Source: Anaerolineales bacterium (GTDB lineage: Bacteria > Chloroflexota > Anaerolineae > Anaerolineales > UBA6663). From it: a DNA stretch of 44,049 nt. Where the stretch lies: contig JAEURK010000207.1 in the NCBI GenBank assembly GCA_016789175.1, positions 1 to 44,049 on the forward strand, read 5' to 3'. Below are positions 23,535 through 33,268 of the stretch, piece after piece; the first letter of the stretch is position 1; every line of letters starts with the position of its first letter. Made by a program: the position numbers and the translations under genes. Under the pieces are notes generated by a model. The model did no database searches. It saw only the letters and a program-made list of their open reading frames with translations, and was not told where the DNA came from.

Positions 23535-25622
23535 ATGCGTATCGGCATCGACATCGGGGGCACGTTCACGGATCTGGTTCTGATCGACGACGCCACCGGC
23601 GCGGTGCTGGTCGGCAAGGCCCTGACTACGCCCGCTGACCCGGCCCGCGGCTTCCTCCAGGTGCTGCACGAGGCCCTGGCCCGGGCCGGTCGCCCCCTGA
23701 CACAGGCGCGCACGCTCGTGCACGGCACCACGCTGGTGACCAACGCCCTGATCGAACGCTCCGGGGCGCGCACGGCTCTGCTGGCCACCCAGGGCCACCG
23801 CGATATGGTCGAGATCGGACGCGAACAGCGCTTCGATCTTTATGATCTGACACTGCAACGACCGGCGCCGCTCGCGCCGCGCTGGCTGCGCTTCGATGTC
23901 CCCGAACGTATCCTGGCTGATGGCTCGGTGCGCGATCCGCTCGACGTCGCGTTCGTCGAGGCCCTGGCCATCGAGCTGGCTGCCAACGACGTCAGCGCCG
24001 TGGCGATCTGTTTCCTCAACAGCTACCTCAATCCGCTGCATGAGCAAGCCGCGGCCGCCGCGATCCGCCGGGCCGCGCCCGGGCTGCGGATCACGCTTTC
24101 GGCCGAGGTCGCGCCCGAGATCCGCGAATACGAGCGCGCGACGACAGGCCTGGCTAATGCGTATGTCCAGGCGCGTCTCGAGGACTATCTGCGGTCGCTC
24201 ATGGCTGAGTTGGAGCGGGCCGGGTTTCGCGGCAGCTTCCTCCTGATGCAGTCGGCCGGCGGGCTGGCCGCGCCGGAGACGGCGGCGCGCTTCCCGGTGC
24301 GCCTGCTCGAATCGGGCCCGGCCGGCGGGGTGCTGGCGGCCGCGCGAATCGCCGAGCAGGCCGGCTTCAGCGATGTGTTGGCCTTCGACATGGGCGGCAC
24401 CACCGCTAAGCTTTCGGTGATCGAGGGCGGGGTGCCGCTGGTGGCCCGCGACTTCGAGGCCGATCGCGTCCATCGCTTCAAACGCGGCTCGGGGCTGCCG
24501 ATCCGGGTCCCGACGATCGACCTGATCGAGATCGGCGCGGGCGGCGGCTCGATCGCGCGGCTCGATACGCTCGGCCTGCTCAAGGTCGGACCTGAGTCGA
24601 GCGGCGCAGACCCGGGTCCCGCCTGCTATGGCCGGGGCGGCACGGCCCCAACCGTGACCGACGCCGACCTTGTACTCGGGTACCTCGATCCGGATTTCTT
24701 CCTCGGCGGCGCGTTGGCGCTCGACGTGGCCGCGGCCCGGGCGGCGCTGGCCACCCTGGGGGCGCAACTCGGCCAGACTGTCGAACAGGTCGCCTGGGGC
24801 ATCCATCAGGTCGTCAATCAAAGCATGGCCAACGCCGCGCGCCGCCATGTGCTCGAGCGCGGGCAGGACCCGCGGCGCCTGCCGGTGCTGGCCTTTGGGG
24901 GCGCCGGCCCGGGCCATGCGACGCGCGTGGCGCAGGCCCTGGGTGCGCCGGGCGTGATCGTGCCGCCGGCCGCGGGTGCGCTGAGCGCCCTGGGATTCCT
25001 GGTGGCGCCACCGTCGTTTGAGGGCGTCCGTTCGTTCCCGGGCGAGCTGGCGCGTCTCGAGTGGGACGCGGTCGAGCGCTTGCTGCAGGAGTTGGCCGAC
25101 GTCGGGGATGCCCAACTCAAGGCGGCCGGCGTCGAGCCCGAGCGGATCACACACACCCGCTTCGCCGAGTTGCGCTACCTCGGTCAGGGTTACGAGATCA
25201 GCGTGCCCGTTCCGGCGGCCGGATCGACCCAACCGCTGGCGCAACTGCAGACGGCCTTTGCCGCCGCCTACCAGCGGCTGTATCAACGCCCCGGGCCGCC
25301 GGTGCCGATCGAGGCCGTCTCGTGGCGCGTGGTCTCATCGGGGGCGTCGCCACAGCTGGCCCTGCCGCGGCTGGCGGGCGGTGATCCCGAGTCGGCTCGC
25401 AAAGGCGAGCGCGCCGCGTACTTCCCGGAATCCGGCGGCTACCAGGCTGTGTCGGTGTACGACCGACAGCGTCTTGGGGTTGGCACGCGAGTCTCCGGCC
25501 CGGCCCTGATCGAGGAACGTGAATCGACCATCGTGGTGCGTCCCGGTCAGCTGGCGCGTGTCGACCGGCTGGGGTGTGTGATCCTGGACGAAGATCCAGC
25601 GATGACGGGAGACCCGGCATGA
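23535..25622 (+). CDS. hyuA: Hydantoinase/oxoprolinase family protein, HyuA-type subunit
   Basis: 695-residue ASKHA-fold ATPase subunit. Family members cleave N-methylhydantoins or 5-oxoproline or carboxylate ketones with ATP. RIGIDIGGTFTDLVLID at the N-terminus is the phosphate-1 motif. HGTTLVTNALIERSGA, FDMGGTTAKLSVIEGG and IGAGGGSIARLD are canonical HyuA blocks, as is LAFGGAGPGHA in the C-terminal half. ATG 23535 starts the conserved region directly; a longer frame to 23241 runs back through the palindrome and the previous gene and is rejected. There is no clear SD. The stop overlaps hyuB by four bases. Without structural gene context the substrate cannot be chosen. Confidence 0.92.
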   Translation: MRIGIDIGGTFTDLVLIDDATGAVLVGKALTTPADPARGFLQVLHEALARAGRPLTQARTLVHGTTLVTNALIERSGARTALLATQGHRDMVEIGREQRFDLYDLTLQRPAPLAPRWLRFDVPERILADGSVRDPLDVAFVEALAIELAANDVSAVAICFLNSYLNPLHEQAAAAAIRRAAPGLRITLSAEVAPEIREYERATTGLANAYVQARLEDYLRSLMAELERAGFRGSFLLMQSAGGLAAPETAARFPVRLLESGPAGGVLAAARIAEQAGFSDVLAFDMGGTTAKLSVIEGGVPLVARDFEADRVHRFKRGSGLPIRVPTIDLIEIGAGGGSIARLDTLGLLKVGPESSGADPGPACYGRGGTAPTVTDADLVLGYLDPDFFLGGALALDVAAARAALATLGAQLGQTVEQVAWGIHQVVNQSMANAARRHVLERGQDPRRLPVLAFGGAGPGHATRVAQALGAPGVIVPPAAGALSALGFLVAPPSFEGVRSFPGELARLEWDAVERLLQELADVGDAQLKAAGVEPERITHTRFAELRYLGQGYEISVPVPAAGSTQPLAQLQTAFAAAYQRLYQRPGPPVPIEAVSWRVVSSGASPQLALPRLAGGDPESARKGERAAYFPESGGYQAVSVYDRQRLGVGTRVSGPALIEERESTIVVRPGQLARVDRLGCVILDEDPAMTGDPA

Positions 25623-27319
25623 CCTCTGTTTTTGACGCCGCCACCCTGGAAGTGCTCTGGGCACGTCTGCTGGCCGTCGTGGATGAACAACAAGGCGCGC
25701 TGATCCGGACCGCGTTCAGCACGGTCGTGCGCGAATCGCAGGATCTGGCCTGCGGCGTGTTCGACACGCGGGGGCGCATGCTGGCCCAGTCGCTGACCGG
25801 CACGCCGGGACATATCAACGCCATGGCCACCGGTGTGCGCCACTTCCTGGCCGCCTATCCTCCGACCACACTAAGCCCCGGCGATGTGCTGGTCACCAAC
25901 GACCCCTGGCAGACGGCCGGACAGATCAACGATTTCACAGTGCTCACCCCGGTCTTTCGCGGGCGGGAGTTGATCGCGTACTTCGCAAACACCTGTCACG
26001 CGCCCGATATCGGCGGGCGGTTGCTGTCGGCCGAGGCCCGTGAGGTGTACGAAGAAGGCCTGCGGGTCCCGATCACGCGCCTGTTTGCGGGTGGGGCCCC
26101 GAATGCCGAACTGCTCAAGCTGATCCGGGCCAATGTGCGTACGCCGGACGAGACTGTGGGCGACCTTTACGCTCAGGCGGCCTGCAACGCCGTCGGTGGT
26201 GAGCGGCTGTTGGGCCTGTTCGACGAGTTCGGGTTGACCACCCTGGATGGGCTGGCGACCGAGATCATGGATCGCTCGGAGCGGGCGCTGCGAGCGTCGA
26301 TCACGGCCCTGCCGGACGGGGATTATGCGGCCGAGGCCTGGAGCGACGGCTTCGAAGAGCCGATCGTCATTCGCTGCAGGGTGAGCGTGCGCGGGTCGGA
26401 TCTGGCGATCGACTTCGCCGGTTCATCGCCGCAGAGCCCGCGCGGTATCAACGTCGTGTTGAACTACACCCATGCCTATGCGTCATTTGCCGTCAAGGCC
26501 GCGCTCAGCCCGGACGTGCCGCACAATGAGGGCGCGTTTCGCCCGGTGCGGGTGAGCGCGCCGGCCGGCTCGATCCTGAACTGTCGCCCACCGGCGGCCG
26601 TGGCCTCGCGCCACGTGCTCGGGCACTTCATCCCCGGCGTCATCCTGCAGGCGTTAGCGCCGGCCCTGCCGCGCGCCGGGCAGCTGGCCGGCGGCGCCGA
26701 CGCGGTCTGGATCTCGGTCTGGCGCGGCGAGGCCGAGCGCGGACGGCCCTTTACATTCACGCTCTTTCAGTGTGGGGGCATGGGCGCGCGAGCCGACTCG
26801 GACGGATTGAGCACGACCGGGTTCCCGAGCGGCGTTGCCGGCGTGCCGGCCGAGGTGATCGAGGCCCTGACCCCGTTGGTGGTCGAGCGCCGCGCCCTGG
26901 CGACCGACAGCGGTGGAGCGGGGCGCTGGCGCGGCGGGCTGGGCCAGCACGTGGTCATCGGCCGGCGCGGTGCGAACCCCTGGGGGGTATCGGCCATGAT
27001 CGATCGCACGGGCCATGCGGCGGCGGGCGCGGCCGGCGGGCTGAGCGGCGCGAGCGGGCGCTTCAGCGTCACCGACAATCCCGCCGCCCGACCCAAGGAG
27101 CTGGCGGCGATCGGACCGACCGGCCGGGTGCTGTTGACCCTGCCGGGCGGTGGGGGCCAGGGCGATCCCGCCCGGCGCGAGGCCGCGCGGGTGCTGGCCG
27201 ATGTCGTCAACGGCTATGTCTCGCCCGAGGCCGGCCTGGCGGCTTACGGCCGGCGGATCGTCTACAGTGGCGACCCGGACGACCGCGTCCGACCGCCGGA
27301 GCGCTGGATCGTCGAGTGA
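25619..27319 (+). CDS. hyuB: Hydantoinase/oxoprolinase family protein, HyuB-type subunit
   Basis: 566-residue partner of HyuA. Blocks typical of HyuB: RTAFSTVVRESQDLACGVFD, QSLTGTPGHINAMATGV, DVLVTNDPWQTAGQINDFTVLTPVF, CHAPDIGGRL, SPQSPRGINVVLNYTHAYASF, and TLPGGGGQGDPARRE near the end. Start ATG 25619 overlaps the hyuA stop (ATGA), so the two are translationally coupled and form a two-subunit enzyme. Candidate reactions are 5-oxoproline or hydantoin hydrolysis. A strong promoter for the next operon begins 24 bases after the stop, and no terminator is visible. Confidence 0.93.
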   Translation: MTSVFDAATLEVLWARLLAVVDEQQGALIRTAFSTVVRESQDLACGVFDTRGRMLAQSLTGTPGHINAMATGVRHFLAAYPPTTLSPGDVLVTNDPWQTAGQINDFTVLTPVFRGRELIAYFANTCHAPDIGGRLLSAEAREVYEEGLRVPITRLFAGGAPNAELLKLIRANVRTPDETVGDLYAQAACNAVGGERLLGLFDEFGLTTLDGLATEIMDRSERALRASITALPDGDYAAEAWSDGFEEPIVIRCRVSVRGSDLAIDFAGSSPQSPRGINVVLNYTHAYASFAVKAALSPDVPHNEGAFRPVRVSAPAGSILNCRPPAAVASRHVLGHFIPGVILQALAPALPRAGQLAGGADAVWISVWRGEAERGRPFTFTLFQCGGMGARADSDGLSTTGFPSGVAGVPAEVIEALTPLVVERRALATDSGGAGRWRGGLGQHVVIGRRGANPWGVSAMIDRTGHAAAGAAGGLSGASGRFSVTDNPAARPKELAAIGPTGRVLLTLPGGGGQGDPARREAARVLADVVNGYVSPEAGLAAYGRRIVYSGDPDDRVRPPERWIVE

Positions 27320-27342
27320 GATACCGGGGCACCCCTGGTCTC

Positions 27343-27382
27343 TTGACGCCGACGCCGATCTGTACTATACTCCCCTATAGTA
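27343..27382 (+). promoter_or_regulatory. Promoter with overlapping operator of the thiol-stress cluster
   Basis: TTGACG (27343-27348), exactly 17 bases, TATACT (27366-27371), one of the best promoters in the window. A perfect dyad, TACTATA-CTCCCC-TATAGTA (27363-27382), covers the -10 box. Operators of the CsoR/DUF156 family often have a C or G tract between A/T-rich inverted ends, so this is a likely autoregulatory site. GGAGG at 27385-27389 is the SD. Confidence 0.72.
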
Positions 27383-27394
27383 TCGGAGGCGGTA

Positions 27395-27655
27395 ATGGAC
27401 GACGCTGCGCGAGACGATGTCAAACGAAGGCTGCGACGGGTCGAGGGGCAGGTGCGGGGCGTGATCAAGATGCTGGATGAGGGGCGCTCCTGCACCGAGG
27501 TCATCCAGCAGCTCGGCGCGATCAAGGCTGCGGTCCAACAGGCCAGTCTGTCGATGGCCCGGACCTACGCGTGCGAGTGTCTGGCTGAGGACCCCGGCAA
27601 AGACCAGGTCAAGCTGGTCGACGAGTTGATCGACGTGCTTTCCAAGGCACGCTAA
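27395..27655 (+). CDS. CsoR/DUF156-family regulator, CstR-like ligand set
   Basis: 86 residues, all helical, a dimer/tetramer DNA-binding repressor. RRLRRVEGQVRGVIKMLDEG is the family signature. Copper-sensing CsoR uses Cys-His-Cys (C36/H61/C65 in M. tuberculosis). Here the equivalent positions are C33, Y58 and C62, with an extra C60. The 29-residue Cys spacing with no His is what persulfide-sensing CstR has (C31/C60 in S. aureus). A reactive-sulfur or thiol sensor is therefore more likely than a copper sensor (inference). It heads an apparent operon with OsmC and thioredoxin, under an overlapping promoter/operator. Confidence 0.88.
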   Translation: MDDAARDDVKRRLRRVEGQVRGVIKMLDEGRSCTEVIQQLGAIKAAVQQASLSMARTYACECLAEDPGKDQVKLVDELIDVLSKAR

Positions 27656-27673
27656 CCACACGGAAGGCAAGCT

Positions 27674-28093
27674 ATGGCGACAAAAGAAGGACGCGCGATC
27701 TGGCAGGGCGAGGGGATGAAGTTCACGGGAACGGTGCCCTCCGGCGCCAGCCTGACGTTCAACAGCGAGGGCGATGCCTTTCGCCCGATGGAGATGCTGG
27801 TGCTCGGCCTGGCCGGGTGTACGGCCATGGACGTGATCGACATCCTGCGCAAGAAGCGCCAGGCCGTGACCGCGTTCGAGGTCGTAGCCCGCGGCGAAAC
27901 CGCCGAAGAGCACCCGCACATGTACAAGGCGCTCGACGTGACCTACATCGTCACCGGCACCGACATCGACCCGGCTGCGGTCGAGCGTGCGATGCAGCTC
28001 TCTGAGACCAAATACTGCGGCGCCATGGCCACGTTGCGCCAGGCCGCGCCGGTCACACTCAAATACGAGATTCGTGTCGCGAACCCGCAGTGA
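27674..28093 (+). CDS. OsmC-family thiol peroxidase-like protein
   Basis: 139 residues of the OsmC/Ohr fold, which reduces organic hydroperoxides or reactive sulfur species through two cysteines. C49 in LGLAGCTAMDV and C115 in ETKYCGAMATL are 66 residues apart, the spacing seen in OsmC. FRPMEMLVLGLAGC is the central-helix motif. GGAAGGCAAGC precedes ATG 27674, 18 bases after the regulator stop, so they are co-transcribed. Within the family it resembles YhfA-like forms rather than Ohr. Confidence 0.88.
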   Translation: MATKEGRAIWQGEGMKFTGTVPSGASLTFNSEGDAFRPMEMLVLGLAGCTAMDVIDILRKKRQAVTAFEVVARGETAEEHPHMYKALDVTYIVTGTDIDPAAVERAMQLSETKYCGAMATLRQAAPVTLKYEIRVANPQ

Positions 28094-28094
28094 G

Positions 28095-28140
28095 TGCTGA
28101 TTGCCGATAGTCAACGCACAATCGGCAAGGTCAATCAGCA
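28095..28140. repeat. Nested inverted repeat with GATTG words
   Basis: TGCTGATT (28095-28102) pairs with AATCAGCA (28133-28140), and TTGCCGAT (28101-28108) with ATCGGCAA (28121-28128). It has the same words as the element at 12948-12988. It lies between the OsmC and thioredoxin genes. Confidence 0.6.
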
Positions 28141-28173
28141 ATGAGCAAACAGCGATAGCACAATGGAGTAACC

Positions 28174-28533
28174 ATGTCTGACCCAATTTCCGAACCCATC
28201 CACGTCACCGATGCCGCCTTCGAGAAGACCGTGCTGCAAAGCCCGACGCCCGTGATCGTCGACTTCTGGGCGCCCTGGTGCGGCCCGTGCCGGGCCGTGG
28301 CCCCGCACCTCGACAAGATCGCCAAGGAGTATTCGGGCAAGGTGATCATCGCCAAGGTGAACACCGACGAAGAGAACGAGTGGGCCGGCCGCTTCGGCGT
28401 GCAGGGCATCCCGACCATGCTGTTCGTCGCCGGTGGCAAGGTCGTGTACACCCAGGTCGGCGCGTTGCCCCCGGGCCCGCTGAAGATGATGGTCGACAAG
28501 TTTCTGGAGACCGTCAGCCCGGCCGCGGCCTGA
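28174..28533 (+). CDS. trxA: Thioredoxin
   Basis: 119-residue thioredoxin with the active site WCGPC (C36, C39) in VIVDFWAPWCGPCR, the cis-Pro loop GIPTMLFV and a short N-terminal extension. It is a cytoplasmic disulfide reductase. GGAGTAACC precedes ATG 28174. It follows the OsmC gene across an 80-base gap filled by an inverted repeat and is closed by a strong terminator. With the regulator and OsmC it makes a small thiol-redox operon. Confidence 0.94.
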   Translation: MSDPISEPIHVTDAAFEKTVLQSPTPVIVDFWAPWCGPCRAVAPHLDKIAKEYSGKVIIAKVNTDEENEWAGRFGVQGIPTMLFVAGGKVVYTQVGALPPGPLKMMVDKFLETVSPAAA

Positions 28534-28553
28534 ACGCCGCCCGTCTGAAACGC

Positions 28554-28592
28554 AAAAGGGCCGCCGCACCGTCAAGGTGTGGCGGCCCTTTT
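28554..28592. terminator. Bidirectional terminator between trxA and fabH
   Basis: A 17-bp stem (28554-28570 with 28576-28592, one G.T pair) around GTCAA. It begins with AAAA and ends with TTTT, so it works for the convergent genes on both sides. Confidence 0.92.
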
Positions 28593-28606
28593 GTTGTTCA
28601 AAGCCC

Positions 28607-29854
28607 TCAGGTCGGGTCCTTGGTCTTCGCGCCCTCGTCGATCTTCGAGCGCTTGGGCGGTTGTTGGCCGCCCTCGGGCGACTGCGAGCCAAAGAGCAGG
28701 CCCTCGACCCGGCGCCAGCCCCGCCGCGCTGTCGAGCGCAAACCCGCAAAGCTGTAGGACAGTTGCCGGCGGAAGCGCGCGACCCCGGTCGGCTCGGCCG
28801 GCGGCGTGGCGTCCCAGTGGATCAGGCCGGCGCCCCAGGTCAGCCCGGCGCCGAAACCGACCAGCACGACGTTGTCATCCGGCCGCAGCCGGCCGTCGCG
28901 TACGGCCTCGCAGACCGCGATCGGGATCGAGGCAGCCGAGGTGTTGCCATAGCGGTCGAGGTTGAGCACAAAGCGATCTTCGGAGAGGCCGAGCGAGCGG
29001 GCCGAGGACTCGATGATGCGCTGATTGGCCTGGTGCGGCACGATCAACTGCACCTGGTCGAGTGCCACGCCGGCCTTGGCCGTGACTTCCTTGATCGACT
29101 CGGTCATCACCCGTGTGGCGAAGCGATACACGGCTTTGCCGTCCATCTGCAGCGTGTGCAGGTTGTCGCGCACCGTCTCGAAGGTGGCCGGTTGGCGGCT
29201 GCCGCCGGCCGGGACGATCAGCGAGCCGCCGCCGGAGCCATCGGCACGCAACACGCTGGTCAGCAGGCCCCCGGGCGTCTCGCGCGCCTGGAGCACAAAA
29301 GCGCCGGCCCCGTCGCCGAAGAGCACGCAGGTGGCCCGATCCTTCCAGTTGATGAAGCGCGAAAGGGTTTCGGCCCCGATAACCAGGATCGTGCGCATCG
29401 CGCCGGTGCGGATCAAGTTGGTGCCGAGCGTCAGCCCATAGATGAAGCCCGAGCAGGCCGCCGAGACGTCGAAGGCGCCGGCCCGGCCACAGCCCAGCGC
29501 GTCCTGCACGAGGCAGGCCGTGGCCGGGAAGAAGTGGTCGGGCGTGCAGGTCGCGACGATCACCAGGTCGACATCGTTCGGATCGATGTTGGCCATATCG
29601 AGCGCGGCGCGCCCGGCCTGGGCGGCCAGGGTCGATGTGCTCTCCTTCGGCCCCGCGATCCGACGCTGGCGGATGCCGGTGCGCGACGTGATCCACTCAT
29701 CCGACGTATCGACGATACGGGCCAGGTCGTCGTTGGTCATCACGCGTTGGGGCACGCCCATGCCCCAGCCAACGATGTGCGCATACTGAGCTGCCGCCGC
29801 GCCGGTCGGCAGAGCGGGGGTGGGCTCGTGTGAGCCGTTCTTTCCATTCAACAT
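28607..29854 (-). CDS. fabH: 3-oxoacyl-ACP synthase III with a basic C-terminal tail
   Basis: 415 residues. FabH condenses acetyl-CoA or another acyl-CoA with malonyl-ACP to start fatty-acid synthesis. The catalytic triad is visible: C134 in VSAACSGF, H274 in VPHQANQRI and N304 in RYGNTSAAS. The normal C-terminus GFGAGLTWGAGLIHW ends at about 347. A further 68 residues follow, rich in Arg, Lys, Pro and Gly, with no recognised domain. About 25 extra residues precede the usual N-terminus. It is in the same operon as fabF, 30 bases downstream. The tail could mediate binding to nucleic acid, membrane or a partner. Confidence 0.94.
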   Translation of the reverse strand: MLNGKNGSHEPTPALPTGAAAAQYAHIVGWGMGVPQRVMTNDDLARIVDTSDEWITSRTGIRQRRIAGPKESTSTLAAQAGRAALDMANIDPNDVDLVIVATCTPDHFFPATACLVQDALGCGRAGAFDVSAACSGFIYGLTLGTNLIRTGAMRTILVIGAETLSRFINWKDRATCVLFGDGAGAFVLQARETPGGLLTSVLRADGSGGGSLIVPAGGSRQPATFETVRDNLHTLQMDGKAVYRFATRVMTESIKEVTAKAGVALDQVQLIVPHQANQRIIESSARSLGLSEDRFVLNLDRYGNTSAASIPIAVCEAVRDGRLRPDDNVVLVGFGAGLTWGAGLIHWDATPPAEPTGVARFRRQLSYSFAGLRSTARRGWRRVEGLLFGSQSPEGGQQPPKRSKIDEGAKTKDPT

Positions 29855-29884
29855 GCGAAGGGCCCGCCTTTCGTGGTGCGCGGT

Positions 29885-31144
<1,260 letters not shown>

Positions 31145-31202
31145 GTTCTTCCCGTGCCAGCAGCGACAGGGATTTTCGCCGCGCGAGGCGTCGCTGCCGG
31201 GC

Positions 31203-31231
31203 ATATTATGTTAGTCTTTTCTGCGCGTCAG
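31203..31231 (-). promoter_or_regulatory. Probable fabF promoter
   Basis: On the minus strand, CTGACG (31226-31231), 17 bases, TAATAT (31203-31208), about 60 bases before fabF. Confidence 0.5.
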
Positions 31232-31372
31232 GCAGTATAACACCCGGACTCCGGTCAGGATGCGGCCTGGCTGGCAGCGTGCCTGAGCACGCGTCTTTCG
31301 CCCGGATTCCTGCTGGACGGCTGAGCCCCAACGGGTGTTGCAGCCATTGGCGTGGGTTCAGACCACCCGAAA

Positions 31373-31401
31373 TTGACGACCGCTGGGCGGTGGGTTACAC
31401 T
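31373..31401 (+). promoter_or_regulatory. Probable promoter of the epimerase gene
   Basis: TTGACG (31373-31378), 17 bases, TACACT (31396-31401); predicted transcript start about 20 bases before the GTG start at 31427. Confidence 0.65.
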
Positions 31402-31426
31402 CTTCCCGCTTTCCGGAGACGATGCG

Positions 31427-32359
31427 GTGTTGATCTTATTGACTGGGGCGACGGGCCAGGTCGGGCGCGCGCTTTTGCCGCGCCTTCTGGCCGCCGGCCA
31501 TGACGTCCGCTGTCTGGTGCGGCCGTCGCAGCGCACGCCCAATCTGCCGCCCAATGTGCCTGTCCAGCTCGCGCTGGGCCGGGTCGAGGACGAGCGCGCG
31601 GTGCGCGGCGCCCTGGCCGGTGTCGAGGCCGTGATCCACCTGGCGAGCGCAGAGTGGCGCGGTCATCGCGGCAACCTGGTCGCGACCGATGTCGAGGGCA
31701 CGCGCCTGATCGCTTCGGCGGCGGCCGAGGCCGGCGTCAAGCGCCTGATCTACGTGTCGCATCTCGGCGCCGATCGCGCGTCCGGTTATCCGGTGCTCAA
31801 GGCCAAAGGCATCGCCGAGGAGTTCATCCGCCAGAGCGGCGTTCCCTATCTGGTTCTGCGCAGCGCCATGCTCTTTGGGCCGGAGGATCGGTTCGTCAAC
31901 GTGATCGCGCTCCTGGTCAAGCTGGCCCCCGGCGCGCTCCTGCTGCCCAGCGAAGGACGCACGACGCTCCAGCCCCTGGCCATCCAGGATCTGGTGACCT
32001 GCCTCGAGTGGAGCTTGCTCGACCCTGAGCTGACGGGCCGCACGCTTTCGGTCGGCGGCCCCGACATGTATACGGTGAAGGAGTTGTTCGAGCAGGTCAT
32101 GGATGCGCTCAAACGAAGCCACGCGCTCTGGTCGGTCAGCCCGTTCTTCTTGCGAACGACCAGCTGGTTGATGGAACAAACCCTCCCGCGGGCGCCGATC
32201 ACGAGTTTTTGGCTCGATCACCTGGCCCTGAGCGGCGTGACCGAGTTGACCAGCATCACTCAGGCCTTCGGGTTCAAACCGACCCATCTCAACCGCTCGC
32301 TCGGCTTTCTGCAGGCTCACCGGTCCTGGCGCGAATGGCGCCGTTTGAGCACCGGGTGA
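31427..32359 (+). CDS. NAD(P)-dependent epimerase/dehydratase-like protein (NmrA/NDUFA9 type)
   Basis: 310-residue extended/atypical short-chain dehydrogenase. ILLTGATGQVGRALLPRLLAAG at the N-terminus is the nucleotide-binding Rossmann motif, followed by VIHLASAEW, LIYVSHLGAD and LVLRSAMLFGPEDRF. The central part fits complex-I assembly NDUFA9-like and NmrA-like proteins rather than sugar epimerases: the catalytic YxxxK is replaced by YPVLKAKG. The start is GTG 31427, since a promoter covers 31373-31401 and GGAG lies ten bases upstream; the frame extends to 31352 but that ATG lies before the promoter. The GNAT gene follows 27 bases later. Substrate unknown. Confidence 0.82.
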   Translation: MLILLTGATGQVGRALLPRLLAAGHDVRCLVRPSQRTPNLPPNVPVQLALGRVEDERAVRGALAGVEAVIHLASAEWRGHRGNLVATDVEGTRLIASAAAEAGVKRLIYVSHLGADRASGYPVLKAKGIAEEFIRQSGVPYLVLRSAMLFGPEDRFVNVIALLVKLAPGALLLPSEGRTTLQPLAIQDLVTCLEWSLLDPELTGRTLSVGGPDMYTVKELFEQVMDALKRSHALWSVSPFFLRTTSWLMEQTLPRAPITSFWLDHLALSGVTELTSITQAFGFKPTHLNRSLGFLQAHRSWREWRRLSTG

Positions 32360-32386
32360 CCCGGCGCGCCGTCCTGAGGTATCGTC

Positions 32387-33268
32387 ATGCCCATCGAGAT
32401 TCGACCGATCCAGACCCTCGACGACTTCGTCCAGGTCGAGGACGTCCAGCGCGAGATCTGGAGCGACTCCGAAACCCAGATCGTGCCGCGCCATCTCATC
32501 AATGTAACGGCCCACAGCGGCGGCGCCGTGATCGGTGCGTTCGACGGCGAGCGCCTGATCGGATTCGTCTACAGCTTTATCGGCACCGACGAGCACGAGC
32601 CGCGCCGCCCGGCGATGGCGCACCTCAAGCATTGCTCGCACATGCTGGCGGTGCTGCCGGAGTATCGCGGCCACGACCTGGGGCTCAAACTCAAGCTCGC
32701 GCAACGCGACTTCGTCAACAAGCAGGGCATCCGCCTGGTCACGTGGACATTTGACCCGCTCGAATCGAGGAACGCGCACCTCAACATCGGCCGCCTGGGC
32801 GCGATCGTCACCACGTACGCGAACGACGCCTACGGCGAGATGGTGGACGGCTTGAATGCCGGCCTGCCCAGCGATCGCTTGGAGGCGGAGTGGTGGATCA
32901 CGTCGCCGCGAGTGCGCGAGCGGCTCGAGGGCGGCCGGGCAGCGCTCAATCTGGTCGCATACCTGCAGGCCGGCGCCCCGATCGTCAATGCCTCGACGAC
33001 CGCACCCGATGACGGCCTGCCGCGCCCGCCGGAAACGCTGACCCAGCCGACCGGCATGTTCGCGCTGGTCGAGGTGCCGCGCGACTTCCAGTCGCTCAAA
33101 GCCTACGACGGCGTGCTGGCTCGCGACTGGCGCTTCAATGTGCGTGAGGCGTTCTGCTCGTTGTTCGAGGGCGGTTACATGGTGACCGATTTCTTTGCCG
33201 AGGAGCACGGCGGGCGATTACGTTCGTTCTATGGCCTGGCGCCGCGGGATGTGCCGCGCGAAGGCTAA
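32387..33268 (+). CDS. GNAT-family acetyltransferase-like protein (COG3375 type)
   Basis: 293 residues. The first half is a GNAT domain with VIGAFDGERLIGFVYSF and HMLAVLPEYRGHDLGLKLKLAQRD, the acetyl-CoA-binding segment. WTFDPLESRNAHLNIGRLGA and the later part match the uncharacterised double-GNAT family COG3375, found in Chloroflexota and others. ATG 32387 lies 27 bases after the epimerase gene. Its TAA stop shares bases with the TAG stop of the convergent HEAT gene in CTAA at 33265-33268. Acceptor unknown. Confidence 0.85.
   Translation: MPIEIRPIQTLDDFVQVEDVQREIWSDSETQIVPRHLINVTAHSGGAVIGAFDGERLIGFVYSFIGTDEHEPRRPAMAHLKHCSHMLAVLPEYRGHDLGLKLKLAQRDFVNKQGIRLVTWTFDPLESRNAHLNIGRLGAIVTTYANDAYGEMVDGLNAGLPSDRLEAEWWITSPRVRERLEGGRAALNLVAYLQAGAPIVNASTTAPDDGLPRPPETLTQPTGMFALVEVPRDFQSLKAYDGVLARDWRFNVREAFCSLFEGGYMVTDFFAEEHGGRLRSFYGLAPRDVPREG

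Noticed and set aside
21263-23788. 841-codon open frame opposite the CSLREA gene
   Set aside because: Shadow frame: Arg/His/Gln/Ala-rich with no recognisable fold, while the plus strand encodes signal peptide, CSLREA and propeller motifs.
23460-25286. 608-codon open frame opposite hyuA
   Set aside because: Shadow of a GC-rich gene; no domain and unrelated composition, whereas the plus strand matches HyuA throughout.
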